A stretch of DNA of 64,000 bases from Terriglobia bacterium (GCA_020072845.1 JAIQGF010000008.1:248001-312000), one strand, 5' to 3'; counted from the first letter of the stretch, positions 42,764 through 53,931 are shown. Notes: generated from the letters alone by a model not told the origin. Made by a program: numbers and translations.

Positions 42764-44761
42764 TCAGGCGGCGCTGCCGGCGCCGGCGGCCTGAGCGCTT
42801 GCTGACTGCCCTCGCGGCAGGAAAATGGAAAAACACGTGCCGCTGCGTCCCGGCTGCCGGCCACTGTGGACGCGAATCGAGCCATGGTGCTTTTCGACGA
42901 TGCCCTGGCTCACCCACAAGCCCAGGCCGGTTCCCTTCTGTCCCTTGGTGGTAAAGAAAGGCTCAAAGATTTTCTGGCAATACTCGCGGCGGATACCGGG
43001 GCCATTGTCGGCGATGACGATGCGCACGCCGGAGCGCCGCGGGTCGCGCCAGTCGACGGAAGCGTAGACGTGCACCCGCACCCGCCCGCCTTCACCGACG
43101 GCGTCGAGCGCGTTCAGCAGCAAGTTGGAAAACACCTGCCGCATTTCGCCGGGATAGAGATCGATGGGCGGCACCGGCTCGTACAACTTCTCGATGACGG
43201 CGCCGCTATGGCGAATGCGGCGGCCATAAAGTTCGAGGACGCTGTCGAGCAATTCCGTGATCTGTACCGCCACCGACTTGGCGGACTCGCGATAGAAGCC
43301 CAGCATCTGGCGCGTGATGTGCGCCATGCGCGCGAGTTCGTCCTGGGCCAGCCGCGCGTACTGACGCGCCGGCTCGTCCACTCCCGGGGCATTCTGGATC
43401 AGGTAAATCAGGTTGGTGACCGCCGCCATCGGATTGTTGATCTCATGCGCGATGGACGCGGCCAGACGGCCCGTCGTGGCGAGCCGCTCGCTGGTGCGCA
43501 AGGCGGCCTCGGCCTGGCGGCGCTCGGTGACATCCACGATGAGGCCTCGCAACTGGCCCACGCTGCCGCTGTCGTCGCGCAGCGCGTACACGATCATCCG
43601 CAGCCAGAGCAGGCGTCCGGCGGAGGTCACGCCGCGGTATTCGCAATCGTTGGCGACGTCGGGCACAGGATGCTGCAGCAAGTCGAGCACGCGCTCGCGG
43701 TCTTCGGCAACAATGTGCCGCAGCCAGCCGTCGCTTTTCACCCACTGCTCCGGGGCGTAGCCGAGGATCTGCTCGGCACGGCGGCTGACGAACGTGAAGT
43801 GCCCGCTGGGCTCCGCCTCCCACACGATGGCGTCGAGGCCTTCGACTAGGTCGTGGAAACGGCGCTGGGCAGCTTCCGCCTCGATGCGGGCCGCTTGTTC
43901 CATGAGCAATTGCTTGCGCGCGGTGATGTCGCGCGAATGGATCACGATGCCGGCCACCCAAGGCTCGTCCAGCAAATTCTTCCCGACACACTCCAGGGTG
44001 CGCCAGGAGCCGTCCTTGGCGCGGAACCGGAGCTCGACCGGCGGCGAAGTTGCGCCCGGCTTGTTCACCCCGGATTGAAACTTGGCGCCCACCCGGGGAA
44101 GGTCTTCCGGACTTATGAACAGGAAGACGTTTTGTCCCACCAGTTCATTGGGCGCATAGCCGAGGTCGCGCTCCAGCGACGGGCTTTGGTAGCGGACCAC
44201 GCCGTCGGCGCCGAGGATGGTGACAATGTCGGAAGTGTTCTCGATGAGCAGGCGGAAGTACTGCTCGCGCTGGCGAAGTTTCTTCTCGGCACGACGCCGC
44301 TGGTCGCTCAGGGAACTGATCAGCACCGCCACGCTGGCGAATACAGTCAACCGCACAATATCGGCTACCGCCGTCGGCAGGACCTGGGAGGGGTGTGGCG
44401 GGACAAAGTACGCGTTGATGATGAGAACCGATATGGCGGTGGCAAACAGGCCCGGACCGAGTCCGGCATAGAGGGCGGACAGGACAACGGCGGTAAAGGT
44501 CAGCGCCCCGGGACTCTGCTCACGCAACGGCGGGATGGCCCAGGTAATGGCGAAAGCCACCACCGCGCTGGCAGCCGCAAATCCGTAGCGGAACAGCCGC
44601 GAACTGCGGCGCGATGCGAACCACTCCCGCGCCCGCGCCAAAGTGCTGTCCCCGCCTACCGGAGCCATGCGGTCCTCGGCGTCAATGGTGCGCGCAGCGG
44701 ACACATCTTTTCGGTTGGGAAATTCGTCACCAAGCGGTTTCCTGGGCCAGAGAGTATGCAC
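42764..44761 (-). CDS. Membrane PAS-domain sensor histidine kinase (KdpD-like DUF4118 sensor)
   Basis: 665 residues from 44761; an internal ATG at 44668 (MAPVGG) is possible and would lose no domain. About 60-145 hold four short hydrophobic segments with LSALYAGLGPGLFATAISVLIINAYF, typical of the DUF4118 membrane region. Two PAS/PAC units follow (FRLLIENTSDIVTILGADGVV and FHDLVEGLDAIVWEAEPSG as separate starts). HisKA has SIAHEINNPMAAV; HATPase has NLLLNALDAV, DNGPGI and KGTGLGLW. No receiver gene is next to it, so it is an orphan kinase. Confidence 0.9.
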   Translation of the reverse strand: MHTLWPRKPLGDEFPNRKDVSAARTIDAEDRMAPVGGDSTLARAREWFASRRSSRLFRYGFAAASAVVAFAITWAIPPLREQSPGALTFTAVVLSALYAGLGPGLFATAISVLIINAYFVPPHPSQVLPTAVADIVRLTVFASVAVLISSLSDQRRRAEKKLRQREQYFRLLIENTSDIVTILGADGVVRYQSPSLERDLGYAPNELVGQNVFLFISPEDLPRVGAKFQSGVNKPGATSPPVELRFRAKDGSWRTLECVGKNLLDEPWVAGIVIHSRDITARKQLLMEQAARIEAEAAQRRFHDLVEGLDAIVWEAEPSGHFTFVSRRAEQILGYAPEQWVKSDGWLRHIVAEDRERVLDLLQHPVPDVANDCEYRGVTSAGRLLWLRMIVYALRDDSGSVGQLRGLIVDVTERRQAEAALRTSERLATTGRLAASIAHEINNPMAAVTNLIYLIQNAPGVDEPARQYARLAQDELARMAHITRQMLGFYRESAKSVAVQITELLDSVLELYGRRIRHSGAVIEKLYEPVPPIDLYPGEMRQVFSNLLLNALDAVGEGGRVRVHVYASVDWRDPRRSGVRIVIADNGPGIRREYCQKIFEPFFTTKGQKGTGLGLWVSQGIVEKHHGSIRVHSGRQPGRSGTCFSIFLPRGQSASAQAAGAGSAA

Positions 44762-44789
44762 ATTATAACCGAATAACCGAGGGTGAATT

Positions 44790-45776
44790 TCAGTAGCCGC
44801 GGGCCTTGTCGACGATGTTCAACAGCGGCGCGCCCGCGAGGAAGCGGCGCAAGTTCTCAGAAACCAGCACGTAATGACGCTCCCAGAGTTTGTCGGTAAG
44901 GGCCGCGGTGTGCGGGGTGATGACCAGGTTGGCTGTTTTCCACAGCGGAGAGTCGGGTGGGAGCGGCTCTTTTTCAAAGACATCGAGCGCGGCGCCGGCA
45001 ATGCGGTGCTGGCCCAGTGCGTCAAGAAGCGCCACCTGATCAATGAGCGCGCCCCGGCTGACGTTGATCAGGTAGGCGTCGGGCTTCATCTGCAACAGCC
45101 GATCGCGGTTGATCAGGGCACGCGTGCGCGGGGTCAGCGGCGCGGCCAGCACTACATAATCTGAAACACGAAGCATTTCATCTAATTCATTTGGAGCAAA
45201 GACTTTAGAGACGCATGCATGGTGCGGCTTGTCGGCGTGCTCGCGGACCGCAATCACCCTCATGCCGAGCCCGGCGGCCCGTCTCGCCGTTTCCAGGCCG
45301 ATGCTTCCCAAACCGACAAGCCCCAGCGTCGCGCCGGCAACTTCACGCGGGCGCGGCGACTCGCGCCAGATCTGGTCTTGCGCCCACGTGCTCTCCTGCT
45401 GATAGCGAAAGGCGGACGGAAGCCGCTTGGCCAGCGCGAGCACCAACGCGATGGCGTGTTCGGCGACCACCGGTCCGTGGACGTCGCGCGCGTTGGTGAC
45501 GACAACATCGCCGGCAATGATTTCGGGAATCATGAGCGCGTGCACGGCGGCAGCGGGGGAATGTATCCAGCGCAATTTGCGGGCGGCGCGGAACTGCTCG
45601 GGACGCAACGACCAGGTGATGGCGATGTCGGTGTCGCGCAGGTCGCCTTCGATGTCGCCGTATTCCTTCCGCTGTACGACTTCGACGCCGGGAAAGTCCT
45701 GGCGCAGTCGCTCGGAAAACCACGGCGGCGCTTGCCAGAGTTCGAAAGGATGGTAGACAACAATCAGGATTTTCAT
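44790..45776 (-). CDS. D-2-hydroxyacid dehydrogenase
   Basis: 328 residues from ATG 45776 (MKILIVVYHPF), preferred over the longer frame. The NAD-binding fold has GATLGLVGLGSIGLETARRA. Catalytic Arg lies in NVSRGALID and catalytic His in VITPHTAAL. It reduces a 2-keto acid with NADH or NADPH; the exact substrate (glyoxylate, hydroxypyruvate or a branched keto acid) cannot be read off. It lies alone on the strand with gpmI upstream, separated by a repeat-rich spacer. Confidence 0.9.
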   Translation of the reverse strand: MKILIVVYHPFELWQAPPWFSERLRQDFPGVEVVQRKEYGDIEGDLRDTDIAITWSLRPEQFRAARKLRWIHSPAAAVHALMIPEIIAGDVVVTNARDVHGPVVAEHAIALVLALAKRLPSAFRYQQESTWAQDQIWRESPRPREVAGATLGLVGLGSIGLETARRAAGLGMRVIAVREHADKPHHACVSKVFAPNELDEMLRVSDYVVLAAPLTPRTRALINRDRLLQMKPDAYLINVSRGALIDQVALLDALGQHRIAGAALDVFEKEPLPPDSPLWKTANLVITPHTAALTDKLWERHYVLVSENLRRFLAGAPLLNIVDKARGY

Positions 45777-45910
45777 GTCACCACGGAAGCACGGAGACAC
45801 GGAGACACGGAGGATAAAAGATCATCCGCGAAGACGCAAAGGTCGCGAAGACAAAATGCGGTTGCGGGCGACCGCGCTCCAACAATTAGTGTCCTCTGTG
45901 TCCTCTGTGG
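45777..45910. repeat. Short-word repeats in the gpmI - dehydrogenase spacer
   Basis: ACGGAGACACGGAGACACGG (tandem) near 45790 and GTCCTCTGTGTCCTCTGTGG near 45890, which are imperfect complements of each other, so the spacer can form a long hairpin. Other gaps in the window have similar word-repeat tracts. Confidence 0.6.
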
Positions 45911-47521
45911 CTAAGTTCCCAGCGTGATCCTCAGGTCTTTCCCGGTCATGTCCTTCGGCTGCGGAATGCCGAGCAGCGCGAGGATGGTGGGAGAGATGTC
46001 CTGGAGCGCGCCGTCCGGGCGCAAGCCGAAGCTCTTCCTTGCCTCGCTGATGATGATGAGCGGCACGGGATTGGTGGTGTGCGCGGTGTGCGGGCCGCCG
46101 CTGGCGGGGTCAATCATCATTTCGGCGTTGCCGTGATCGGCGGTCAAGATGATCGCGCCGCCCTTCTGCCGCACCGCGCGGTAGATCTCGGCGAGGCAGG
46201 CGTCCACGGTTTCCACCGCCTTGATAGTGGGAGGAATTTTGCCGGAGTGTCCCACCATGTCGGCGTTGGCGAAGTTGACGATGATGACGTCGAACGCGCC
46301 CTTCTCCACCGCGTTGACCACGGTTTCGGCAATACCGGGAGCGCTCATCTCCGGCTTCAGGTCGTAGGTGGCGACCTTCGGCGATGGCACCAGCGAGCGT
46401 TCCTCGCCCGGAAACGGCTGCTCGACGCCGCCGTTAAAGAAGTAGGTGACGTGCGCGTACTTTTCGGTTTCGGCGACGCGCAGGTTGCGCAGCTTCTGGT
46501 TCGCCATGATGTTGGCGAGAATGTTATTCAGCTCCTCGGGTGGCACGACGTAGGGCAGCGTGAACGCCTTGTCGTACTGCGTCATGCAGACGTAGTGCAG
46601 ATTTTTCGGGACCTCGCTGCGCGGGATGGTGGCGTCGAGCGCGGCGGCGTCGGGAAGTTCGCGGCCGCCGTTGGGGGCGAGTCCGCTTTCGCGGGCGAGC
46701 GCGCGCGCGATCTGCCGGGCACGGTCGGCGCGGAAGTTGAAGCAGATGCACGCGTCGTCGTCGCGGATGGTGGCCAGCGCCTCGCCGCGGTTGCCGGTAA
46801 CGGCGAATGGAATGATGAACTCGTCGGTGACGCCGCGGTTGTACGACTCCTTCACGCCCTGCGCCGGGTCAATGTAGTTTCCGGCCTCGCCGTTGCCTTT
46901 CACCATGGCGTTGAAGGCCTTCAGCTCGCGCTCCCAGCGCTTGTCGCGGTCCATGGCGTAGTAGCGGCCCTCGACGGAGGCGATCTTGCCGACGCCATAC
47001 TCGCGCATCTTCTGCTGAAGCTGCTCGATGTAGCCGGCGCCGTTGGTGGGCAGCGTGTCGCGTCCATCCATGAAGCAGTGGACGAAGACGCGCTCCACGC
47101 CGTTCTGCTTGGCCATGCGCAGCAGCGCGTACAGGTGCGTGTTCAGGGAGTGCACGCCGCCGTCGGAAAGCAGGCCGAACAGGTGCAGCCGCCGCCCACC
47201 CGAGCGCGCATGCTTCATGGCGCCCATGAGAACGGGATTGGTGAAGAAATCGCCCTTCTCGACCATCAGATCAATGCGCGTGATGTCCATGTAGACGACG
47301 CGCCCGGCGCCGATGTTGAGGTGGCCGACCTCGCTGTTGCCCATCTGGCCGTCAGGCAAACCGACAAAACGCCCGCTGGTGTGGATGAGCGTGTTGGGAT
47401 AGTCGGTGAGCAGCTTGTCGTAGGTGGGCTTGCGGGCTAAGGAAATGGCATTCGCTTTGGACGGCGGCGCGTACCCCCAGCCGTCGAGGATGATGAGGAC
47501 GAGAGGTTTGGGTATCGGCAT
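45911..47521 (-). CDS. gpmI: 2,3-bisphosphoglycerate-independent phosphoglycerate mutase
   Basis: 536 residues, slightly longer than the usual 510-515. It converts 3-phosphoglycerate to 2-phosphoglycerate through a phosphoserine with two Mn ions. Motifs: [11 protein letters not shown] (metal Asp), [20 protein letters not shown] with the catalytic Ser, [35 protein letters not shown], and [12 protein letters not shown]. It lies 199 nt downstream of eno on the same strand, and the two enzymes act in successive steps of glycolysis, so coordinated expression is likely. Confidence 0.96.
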   Translation of the reverse strand: MPIPKPLVLIILDGWGYAPPSKANAISLARKPTYDKLLTDYPNTLIHTSGRFVGLPDGQMGNSEVGHLNIGAGRVVYMDITRIDLMVEKGDFFTNPVLMGAMKHARSGGRRLHLFGLLSDGGVHSLNTHLYALLRMAKQNGVERVFVHCFMDGRDTLPTNGAGYIEQLQQKMREYGVGKIASVEGRYYAMDRDKRWERELKAFNAMVKGNGEAGNYIDPAQGVKESYNRGVTDEFIIPFAVTGNRGEALATIRDDDACICFNFRADRARQIARALARESGLAPNGGRELPDAAALDATIPRSEVPKNLHYVCMTQYDKAFTLPYVVPPEELNNILANIMANQKLRNLRVAETEKYAHVTYFFNGGVEQPFPGEERSLVPSPKVATYDLKPEMSAPGIAETVVNAVEKGAFDVIIVNFANADMVGHSGKIPPTIKAVETVDACLAEIYRAVRQKGGAIILTADHGNAEMMIDPASGGPHTAHTTNPVPLIIISEARKSFGLRPDGALQDISPTILALLGIPQPKDMTGKDLRITLGT

Positions 47522-47644
47522 GAGTCTTCAGTCGTCGGTCTTCAGTCGTCAGGAAAAACTTGGCCGCGGATTTACGCGGATGAACACGGATAAAGAAAAA
47601 TCAAACCGCAAAGAACGCGAAGGTCGCAAACCAATTTCAAAATT

Positions 47645-47666
47645 GCACACGCGAGGGCGCGTGTGC
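47645..47666. terminator. Perfect hairpin between eno and gpmI
   Basis: GCACACGCG-AGGG-CGCGTGTGC, a 9-bp perfect palindrome with a 4-nt loop, without T tract. It lies 55 nt after the eno stop on the minus strand and about 124 nt before gpmI. It may be a REP-like element or a processing structure that tunes the two genes. Confidence 0.5.
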
Positions 47667-47720
47667 CACACGTACGGTAATGGAATTCAACGATCAGCGT
47701 TCATCTGCGGCTGATTTGTT

Positions 47721-49403
<1,683 letters not shown>

Positions 49404-49907
49404 ATGGCGCAGCACAGCGCGACGCTGAATGTCGGGGACCGCGCGCCGGACTTTTCGCTGGCATCGGCGAACGGAATGGGCGAGGTATCGCTAGGAAGAT
49501 TGCTGGAGCGCGGGCCGGTGATCATCGAGTTCCTGCGCGGCACCTGGTGACCGAACTGCGTGAAGCGCATGGCTCAGGTTGAGCCGATCAAAGATGAACT
49601 GGCCGGGACGCCGTTGGTCTACGTCGCGGCGGAAAAGCGCGGTGGAATGTTCCATCCCGAAAAATATTTTGCCGAGCATCCCATCTCGTTTCCGTTCCTG
49701 CTCGACGAAGACCGGTGTGTGACCAGGGCGTACGGGGTGTACCACGCGATCGGAATCGACGCGCTCAACATTGCGCATCCGGCGACCTTCATCGTCGGAC
49801 GCGAAGGCAACATCCGCATGATCTACGTCGGCATGAACCAGCGCGACCGCATGCCGGTACAAGCAATTCTGGAAGTGCTCCGGGGAATCCCGAAGGAGGC
49901 AACATGA
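49404..49907 (+). CDS. AhpC/TSA-type redoxin, candidate selenoprotein with UxxC motif
   Basis: The frame from ATG 49404 reads MAQHSATLNVGDRAPDFSLA, ..VIIEFLRGTW, then TGA (49548-49550), then PNCVKRMAQVEPIKDELAG and on to HPATFIVGREGNIRMIYVGM, stop 49905-49907. Thioredoxin-fold peroxiredoxin-like proteins have Cys at the TGA position (RGTWCPNC), so reading TGA as selenocysteine gives GTW-U-P-N-C with Sec49 and resolving C52, 167 residues. A hairpin fit for a bSECIS starts 20 nt after the TGA. Without Sec insertion the product would be a useless 48-residue stub, yet the rest of the gene is fully conserved in frame. Likely a thiol/peroxide reductase. No sel genes lie in the window. The next gene overlaps its stop by 3 nt. 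Confidence 0.85.
49548..49585 (+). promoter_or_regulatory. Candidate bSECIS element (TGA plus downstream hairpin)
   Basis: TGA at 49548-49550, 20 nt spacer, then the perfect stem GGCTCA (49571-49576) / TGAGCC (49580-49585) closed by loop GGT. Bacterial SECIS elements are small stem-loops just 3' of the UGA, with the apical loop about 16-37 nt away and at least one G among the first loop bases. All of these hold here (loop starts 26 nt after the UGA and begins GG). Confidence 0.75.
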
Positions 49908-50596
49908 AAAAGTTACTGGCACTGCTGCTCTGCGTGGGAATCGCCGTTTCGCTGGCGGCGCAAATATCCGAGAGGCCGGCGCCGGAGGCGATCGCGCCGG
50001 CGGCCGGCGCCGCCACGAGCACGGACCTGATGGCTTCGCTGCCGGTCGGGACCGCGGTGAAGATGAAACTGGAAACGGCCATCTCCACCCGCACCAACAA
50101 GTCCGGCGACCGTTTTTCCGGGCGCGTGACCGAAGGCGTGACGCTGAATGGCCGCACCATCATCCCGGTGGGTGCGTCGCTGGAAGGGCGCGTCGCGAGG
50201 GCCCAGGACCGCCGCCGGATCCGCGGCACACCGACGATTGACCTGCGTCCTGACACCATCATCATGCCGAGCGGCGACCGCTACACGCTGAACGCGGTGG
50301 CGGTGGACACCAACGCGCGTCCGGACGTGGACGTGAACGATGAAGGCAAGCTGAAGGGCCGCGGCCATGACGGCAGCGATTGGAAGGAAACCGGCATCGT
50401 GGCGGCCGGGGGAGCGATTGCCGGCGGAGTCATCGCGGGCGGCGAAGGCGCGCTCATCGGCGCCGGCGTCGGCGCAACCGCCTCGGTGGTGCACTGGCTC
50501 ATCCAGTCGCGCTCCGCCGTGCTGCCCGCCGGAACGGAAATCGTCTGGGAGCTGAGCCGCCCGATGTCGCTGGGCGCCGGCAGCGGCGGACAATAG
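49904..50596 (+). CDS. Exported protein of unknown function with glycine-zipper segment
   Basis: 230 residues from ATG 49904 (AAGGAGG upstream), overlapping the redoxin stop as ATGA, so the two are translationally coupled. Signal peptide MKKLLALLLCVGIAVSLAAQ. The middle part LPVGTAVKMKLETAISTRTN, KSGDRFSGRVTEGVTLNGRTIIPVGASLEGRV is a beta-rich module seen in periplasmic proteins resembling TrbI/VirB10-like C-domains; this resemblance is weak. About 165-195 are Gly/Ala-rich (GAIAGGVIAGGEGALIGAGVGA), a glycine zipper that may span a membrane. Function unknown. Confidence 0.75.
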   Translation: MKKLLALLLCVGIAVSLAAQISERPAPEAIAPAAGAATSTDLMASLPVGTAVKMKLETAISTRTNKSGDRFSGRVTEGVTLNGRTIIPVGASLEGRVARAQDRRRIRGTPTIDLRPDTIIMPSGDRYTLNAVAVDTNARPDVDVNDEGKLKGRGHDGSDWKETGIVAAGGAIAGGVIAGGEGALIGAGVGATASVVHWLIQSRSAVLPAGTEIVWELSRPMSLGAGSGGQ

Positions 50597-50607
50597 CGCC
50601 AGTTACA

Positions 50608-51396
50608 ATGAGTGCGGTCCCACGCGTGGCCGCACTCATGTTGTTCCGTCTCGCCATCGTCGTCGCATTTCTGCTGGCCCTCGCCGGCTGCAACCGGGAA
50701 CCGTATTCGCGCTCCAACAGCGGGTTCTCTTCCCTCGACAAGAAAATCCTTTACGACTTCCGCCCCCACGAGCCGGCCGCGGACGCCGAGGTCGACGCCG
50801 CGACCACTCGAAAGATCCTCTCCGCGGTTTTTCCCTCCTACCTGTCATCCCTGCGCGCGTGCAACGCCGGCCCGGAGGCGAATGCGCCGGGACAAATTGT
50901 TCCGGCCATCCGCGGCGCTGCCGAGGGCTCCTTCACCGCCGCCGGCCTGAAGCAAACCGTGTACCTGATTGACGTGGGCGAGTGCAGCCACGACCCTGTG
51001 TCCTCGACCCGCCGCCTGGTCGTGTTCACGGCGGGCGCGTTGACCGCCAACGTGGAAGCTCCCATGGGTACGGGAAACCTGCGGACGTACGACCTGAATG
51101 GCGATGGCAAACATGAACTGCTGTTGCAAGGCGGCCACACCGGGCGGGGCGAATGGATCGAGGCCGCGCGGCTGGTGGAGTTCGACAAAGACAAGCTGGC
51201 CACCGTCGAAGATTTCGGGCAGATCTACGACGACACCTGCGATACCGATGCTGCTTCCAAATCCATCAGCGCGAGCGTGGTGTACTACCTACCGCCGCCC
51301 GCGGGCCAGAAGCCGCGCTTCACCGTGGAGCTGTATCGCGCCCCTTGCCCGGCAAAAGGTCAACCGCCGCAGTGGGCGCGGATTTCCGGCAAATAA
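50608..51396 (+). CDS. Putative lipoprotein of unknown function
   Basis: 262 residues from ATG 50608; ATG 50638 (MLFRLAIVV) is an alternative with a shorter signal. Lipobox LALAGC is followed by NREPYSRSNSG. The mature part contains TYDLNGDGKHELLLQGGHTG, a calcium-type DxNxDGxxEL loop as in FG-GAP/VCBS repeats, and four or more Cys. It lies 11 nt after the preceding exported-protein gene, so probably co-transcribed with the redoxin. No catalytic motif seen. Confidence 0.7.
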   Translation: MSAVPRVAALMLFRLAIVVAFLLALAGCNREPYSRSNSGFSSLDKKILYDFRPHEPAADAEVDAATTRKILSAVFPSYLSSLRACNAGPEANAPGQIVPAIRGAAEGSFTAAGLKQTVYLIDVGECSHDPVSSTRRLVVFTAGALTANVEAPMGTGNLRTYDLNGDGKHELLLQGGHTGRGEWIEAARLVEFDKDKLATVEDFGQIYDDTCDTDAASKSISASVVYYLPPPAGQKPRFTVELYRAPCPAKGQPPQWARISGK

Positions 51397-51444
51397 GACT
51401 TAGGTTTTCCGCCTGAAGCCTGAAGCCTAGAGCCTAAAGCCTGC
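51397..51444. repeat. GCCTGAA/GCCTAAA word repeats
   Basis: Tandem variants of a 7-nt word (GCCTGAAGCCTGAAGCCTAG then AGCCTAAAGCCTG) fill the spacer between two convergent genes. Confidence 0.6.
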
Positions 51445-53727
51445 CTAGCTGAACGCGCTGTAATTCATCGCGCCTGCCGACATCTCGTCTTCCGATATAA
51501 CGGGCAGTTCCATCGTGCCTTCGACCGGCAGGGCGTCCACGGGGAGGTGGTCGCGCCAGAGGCTGAAGCGCAGCCGGAGTATCTGGCCAAAGCCGGCGCC
51601 GAGCAGCGCCAGCGGAATCTGGAACTCGAAATTCTTGTATAACGTCGCGCGCACCGTATTGTTGTAGGGCACGTCAGAGCCGGCGATGTCCGTCTTTGAA
51701 TCCGCCGGGCGCAGCCGCCACCTCTTGATGGCGCGGTTTTCGACTTTCAATTCCAGGCGGAACGACGCCGGCGCGCTGTCGGTGACCAGTTTTCGCGTTC
51801 CACCGGGAACGGAGGCAGCGGTGTTCCCGGCGGGAGCAGCGCGATCGCAGGTCACAATCAGCTCGAACGCCTCTTGGGGAATTCCTCCGATGAAATCCAG
51901 GCGGCCGTAGAGAAAATCTTCATCAATGCCGGCGTAGATGGCGTCGAGCAGGAACACTTTGCCGTGCATGGCGCCGGCGCGGCGATCGGCGGTGTACATG
52001 GCGGCGCCGATCCAGTCGAAGTAGCGCGTGAAATCGGCGCCCACCCGCGGATGAATGTACGCGGTTTGCGCGGCGAACACCGGACGCACCATGCCGCCGG
52101 CGATGGCGTGTGCCAGGTACACCGGCGGCGCCGCGCCCAGGCTCTGGTAGACGTTGGAGAGGTGCTTGCGGTAGAGCTCGTCGAATTCGCGGTCGTTGGC
52201 GGAGTGATGCTCCGGGCCGTACCACCAGTTCCAGTCGCTCCCCTCCGCGATCAGGAGCTCCTCCAGCGCGAGGCGCCGCTTTTCCGCCGGCGCCATCGGG
52301 GCGGCCTGGGTGTAGAACGCGCGCGCCGCGGCCAGGTAATCCCACGCCGTGTTGTCCTCGGGCGCTCCGATCCAGACATCGAAGTTGGCGTTGATCCATG
52401 AGCCCGGCACCAGCGACTGCAGCCGCGGCGCATGGCGGTGTCGCTCCACCGCCTGGCTGACTGTGACCGCCTCCAGCCCGGCATCCTTTTGCAGCGCGTC
52501 GTACACGCGGCGGAGGAATTCGCGGCCGGAGCGCGGGTAATATTCCCACGCATTCTCGCCGTCGAGAATGACCGCGACCAGCGCATCGCTTCCCTTCCGC
52601 AGCAACGGCTCGGCCGCTTGCCGGATGCTGCGCACAAAATGATTGGCGGCCTCCCGCGCGTTCATCCCGGAGTACACGAAGCCGATCAGGTCCGACAGCG
52701 TGTGATCGCGAAAGACCAGGTTCATGCGGGTCGCGCCCTTCTCGTAAACGTAGGGTGCGTAGAGGCGCTCGGGGCCGCCGGGCGCAAGCTGGCCGTGGCC
52801 GTCGCGCGCGAAGTGAAAGCCCAAAGTGCGGCCGAGCACGCCTTCGTCGGTGGCCATCCAGCGGATACCGGACTGGCACGCGAGATCGAGCACCTGCTCC
52901 GACACGCTGCCCTCCGACGGCCACACCCCAAGCGGCCGCGCGCCGAACACGCGCTGGTGCAAGTCGAGGCCGCGCTGCAGTTGCTCGCGCGCATCTTCAG
53001 GGTGCCGGTACGGACTGGCAGGCAGGTGCAGCCCGGGATGCGAGACCGCGCCCTGGTCGGTGTCGCACACCAGCGGCAGGATGGGATGGTAGAAGGGCGA
53101 GGTCGAGAGCTCGATCCCGCCGCGCCGGGCCGCTGCCGCATACGCGGGCAGGACCGCAGCCATGATCTCGCGCTGCTTGGCGGTCACGAATTCCTGGTCC
53201 TGGCGCGAAAACTTGCGCTCTTTCTTGACCAGCGCGGCCACGTCCGGCTGCTCCAGAAAGAACTCGTCGAACCAGGCAAGCTGCGAGAGAACTTGCAGAT
53301 CGGTGAAATCCTGCGCCTGGAACATGCGTTCGGCGCGCGTGGAGTCCTGGCCGGCGCCACGGAACGTGTCCCACAACTCGCGATAGCGCGGGTAGCGCCC
53401 AATCATCTGCGTCGGATTGGCGTAGAACAGGTACTCGAGCGCGAACCGCCGCTCTTCGCTCGAGAGTTCCCCGGCGGGCTTGGTGGCGACGTCGAGAAAA
53501 GGATCGCGCGCGCTGCCGGCGACGTACTCCTCGAGCTGCGTCACCAGCGACGGCACCAGGTTGAAGGTCTGGTGGACGTTGGGAAATTCGTCCAGCAGCT
53601 TCACCATGCCGTAGTAATCCTTGAGCGCGTGCATGCGCACCCACGGCAGGCGGTAGTCTCCGCTGACCAGGTCCTTGTAGAAAGGCTGGTGCATGTGCCA
53701 GAGGATTGCGATGCGCAGCGTGGGCAT
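51445..53727 (-). CDS. Glycoside hydrolase family 57 (alpha-amylase/alpha-glucan type)
   Basis: 760 residues. It starts LRIAILWHMHQPFYKD, the GH57 opening motif (HMHQP), then LVPSLVTQLEEY. The catalytic nucleophile Glu is expected in GVWPSEGSVSEQ and the acid/base Asp in RWMATDEGVL. DGENAWEYYP and GSDWNWWYGPEH are further GH57-like blocks. It acts on alpha-glucans such as glycogen or makes branching or debranching changes; the exact activity is unknown. No signal peptide, so cytoplasmic. It is a lone gene between repeat-rich spacers. Confidence 0.9.
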   Translation of the reverse strand: MPTLRIAILWHMHQPFYKDLVSGDYRLPWVRMHALKDYYGMVKLLDEFPNVHQTFNLVPSLVTQLEEYVAGSARDPFLDVATKPAGELSSEERRFALEYLFYANPTQMIGRYPRYRELWDTFRGAGQDSTRAERMFQAQDFTDLQVLSQLAWFDEFFLEQPDVAALVKKERKFSRQDQEFVTAKQREIMAAVLPAYAAAARRGGIELSTSPFYHPILPLVCDTDQGAVSHPGLHLPASPYRHPEDAREQLQRGLDLHQRVFGARPLGVWPSEGSVSEQVLDLACQSGIRWMATDEGVLGRTLGFHFARDGHGQLAPGGPERLYAPYVYEKGATRMNLVFRDHTLSDLIGFVYSGMNAREAANHFVRSIRQAAEPLLRKGSDALVAVILDGENAWEYYPRSGREFLRRVYDALQKDAGLEAVTVSQAVERHRHAPRLQSLVPGSWINANFDVWIGAPEDNTAWDYLAAARAFYTQAAPMAPAEKRRLALEELLIAEGSDWNWWYGPEHHSANDREFDELYRKHLSNVYQSLGAAPPVYLAHAIAGGMVRPVFAAQTAYIHPRVGADFTRYFDWIGAAMYTADRRAGAMHGKVFLLDAIYAGIDEDFLYGRLDFIGGIPQEAFELIVTCDRAAPAGNTAASVPGGTRKLVTDSAPASFRLELKVENRAIKRWRLRPADSKTDIAGSDVPYNNTVRATLYKNFEFQIPLALLGAGFGQILRLRFSLWRDHLPVDALPVEGTMELPVISEDEMSAGAMNYSAFS

Positions 53728-53931
53728 GCTCAGTGGTCAGTGGCCAGTGGCCAGTCGTCAGTAATGCCAGCTTTCGTGATGATCGGCGAATACATTGGGA
53801 GAACGTAAAGAGTAATTCACGCGGGGCGGTGGTGGCAAAACATCGTGCTAGACTCAGGCTTTGGGCGCCAGGCTTTAGGCGTTAGGCGGCTTAAAACCTA
53901 AAGCCCAAGGCCTAAGGCCTAAAGCCTATTC
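53728..53931. repeat. Word-repeat spacer between GH57 and lptFG
   Basis: CAGTGGTCAGTGGCCAGTGG (53730s) and then, at 53858-53928, many AGGCTTTAGGCGTTAGGC-like units on one strand facing CCTAAAGCCCAAGGCCTAAGG-like units, an imperfect inverted array. Its last unit (AAAGCCTATTC) touches the lptFG start codon, so that gene has no normal Shine-Dalgarno. Confidence 0.65.

Noticed and set aside
46079-47440. Long plus frame opposite gpmI, and 47748-49061 opposite eno, 52432-53808 opposite GH57
   Set aside because: Mirror frames of well-recognised genes with no independent motif or ribosome site.
49560-49907. Redoxin as a 115-residue protein starting after the TGA
   Set aside because: It would lack the beta-strand and both ends of the active site; the upstream 48 codons are clear redoxin in the same frame, so TGA read as Sec fits better than a truncated gene or frameshift.
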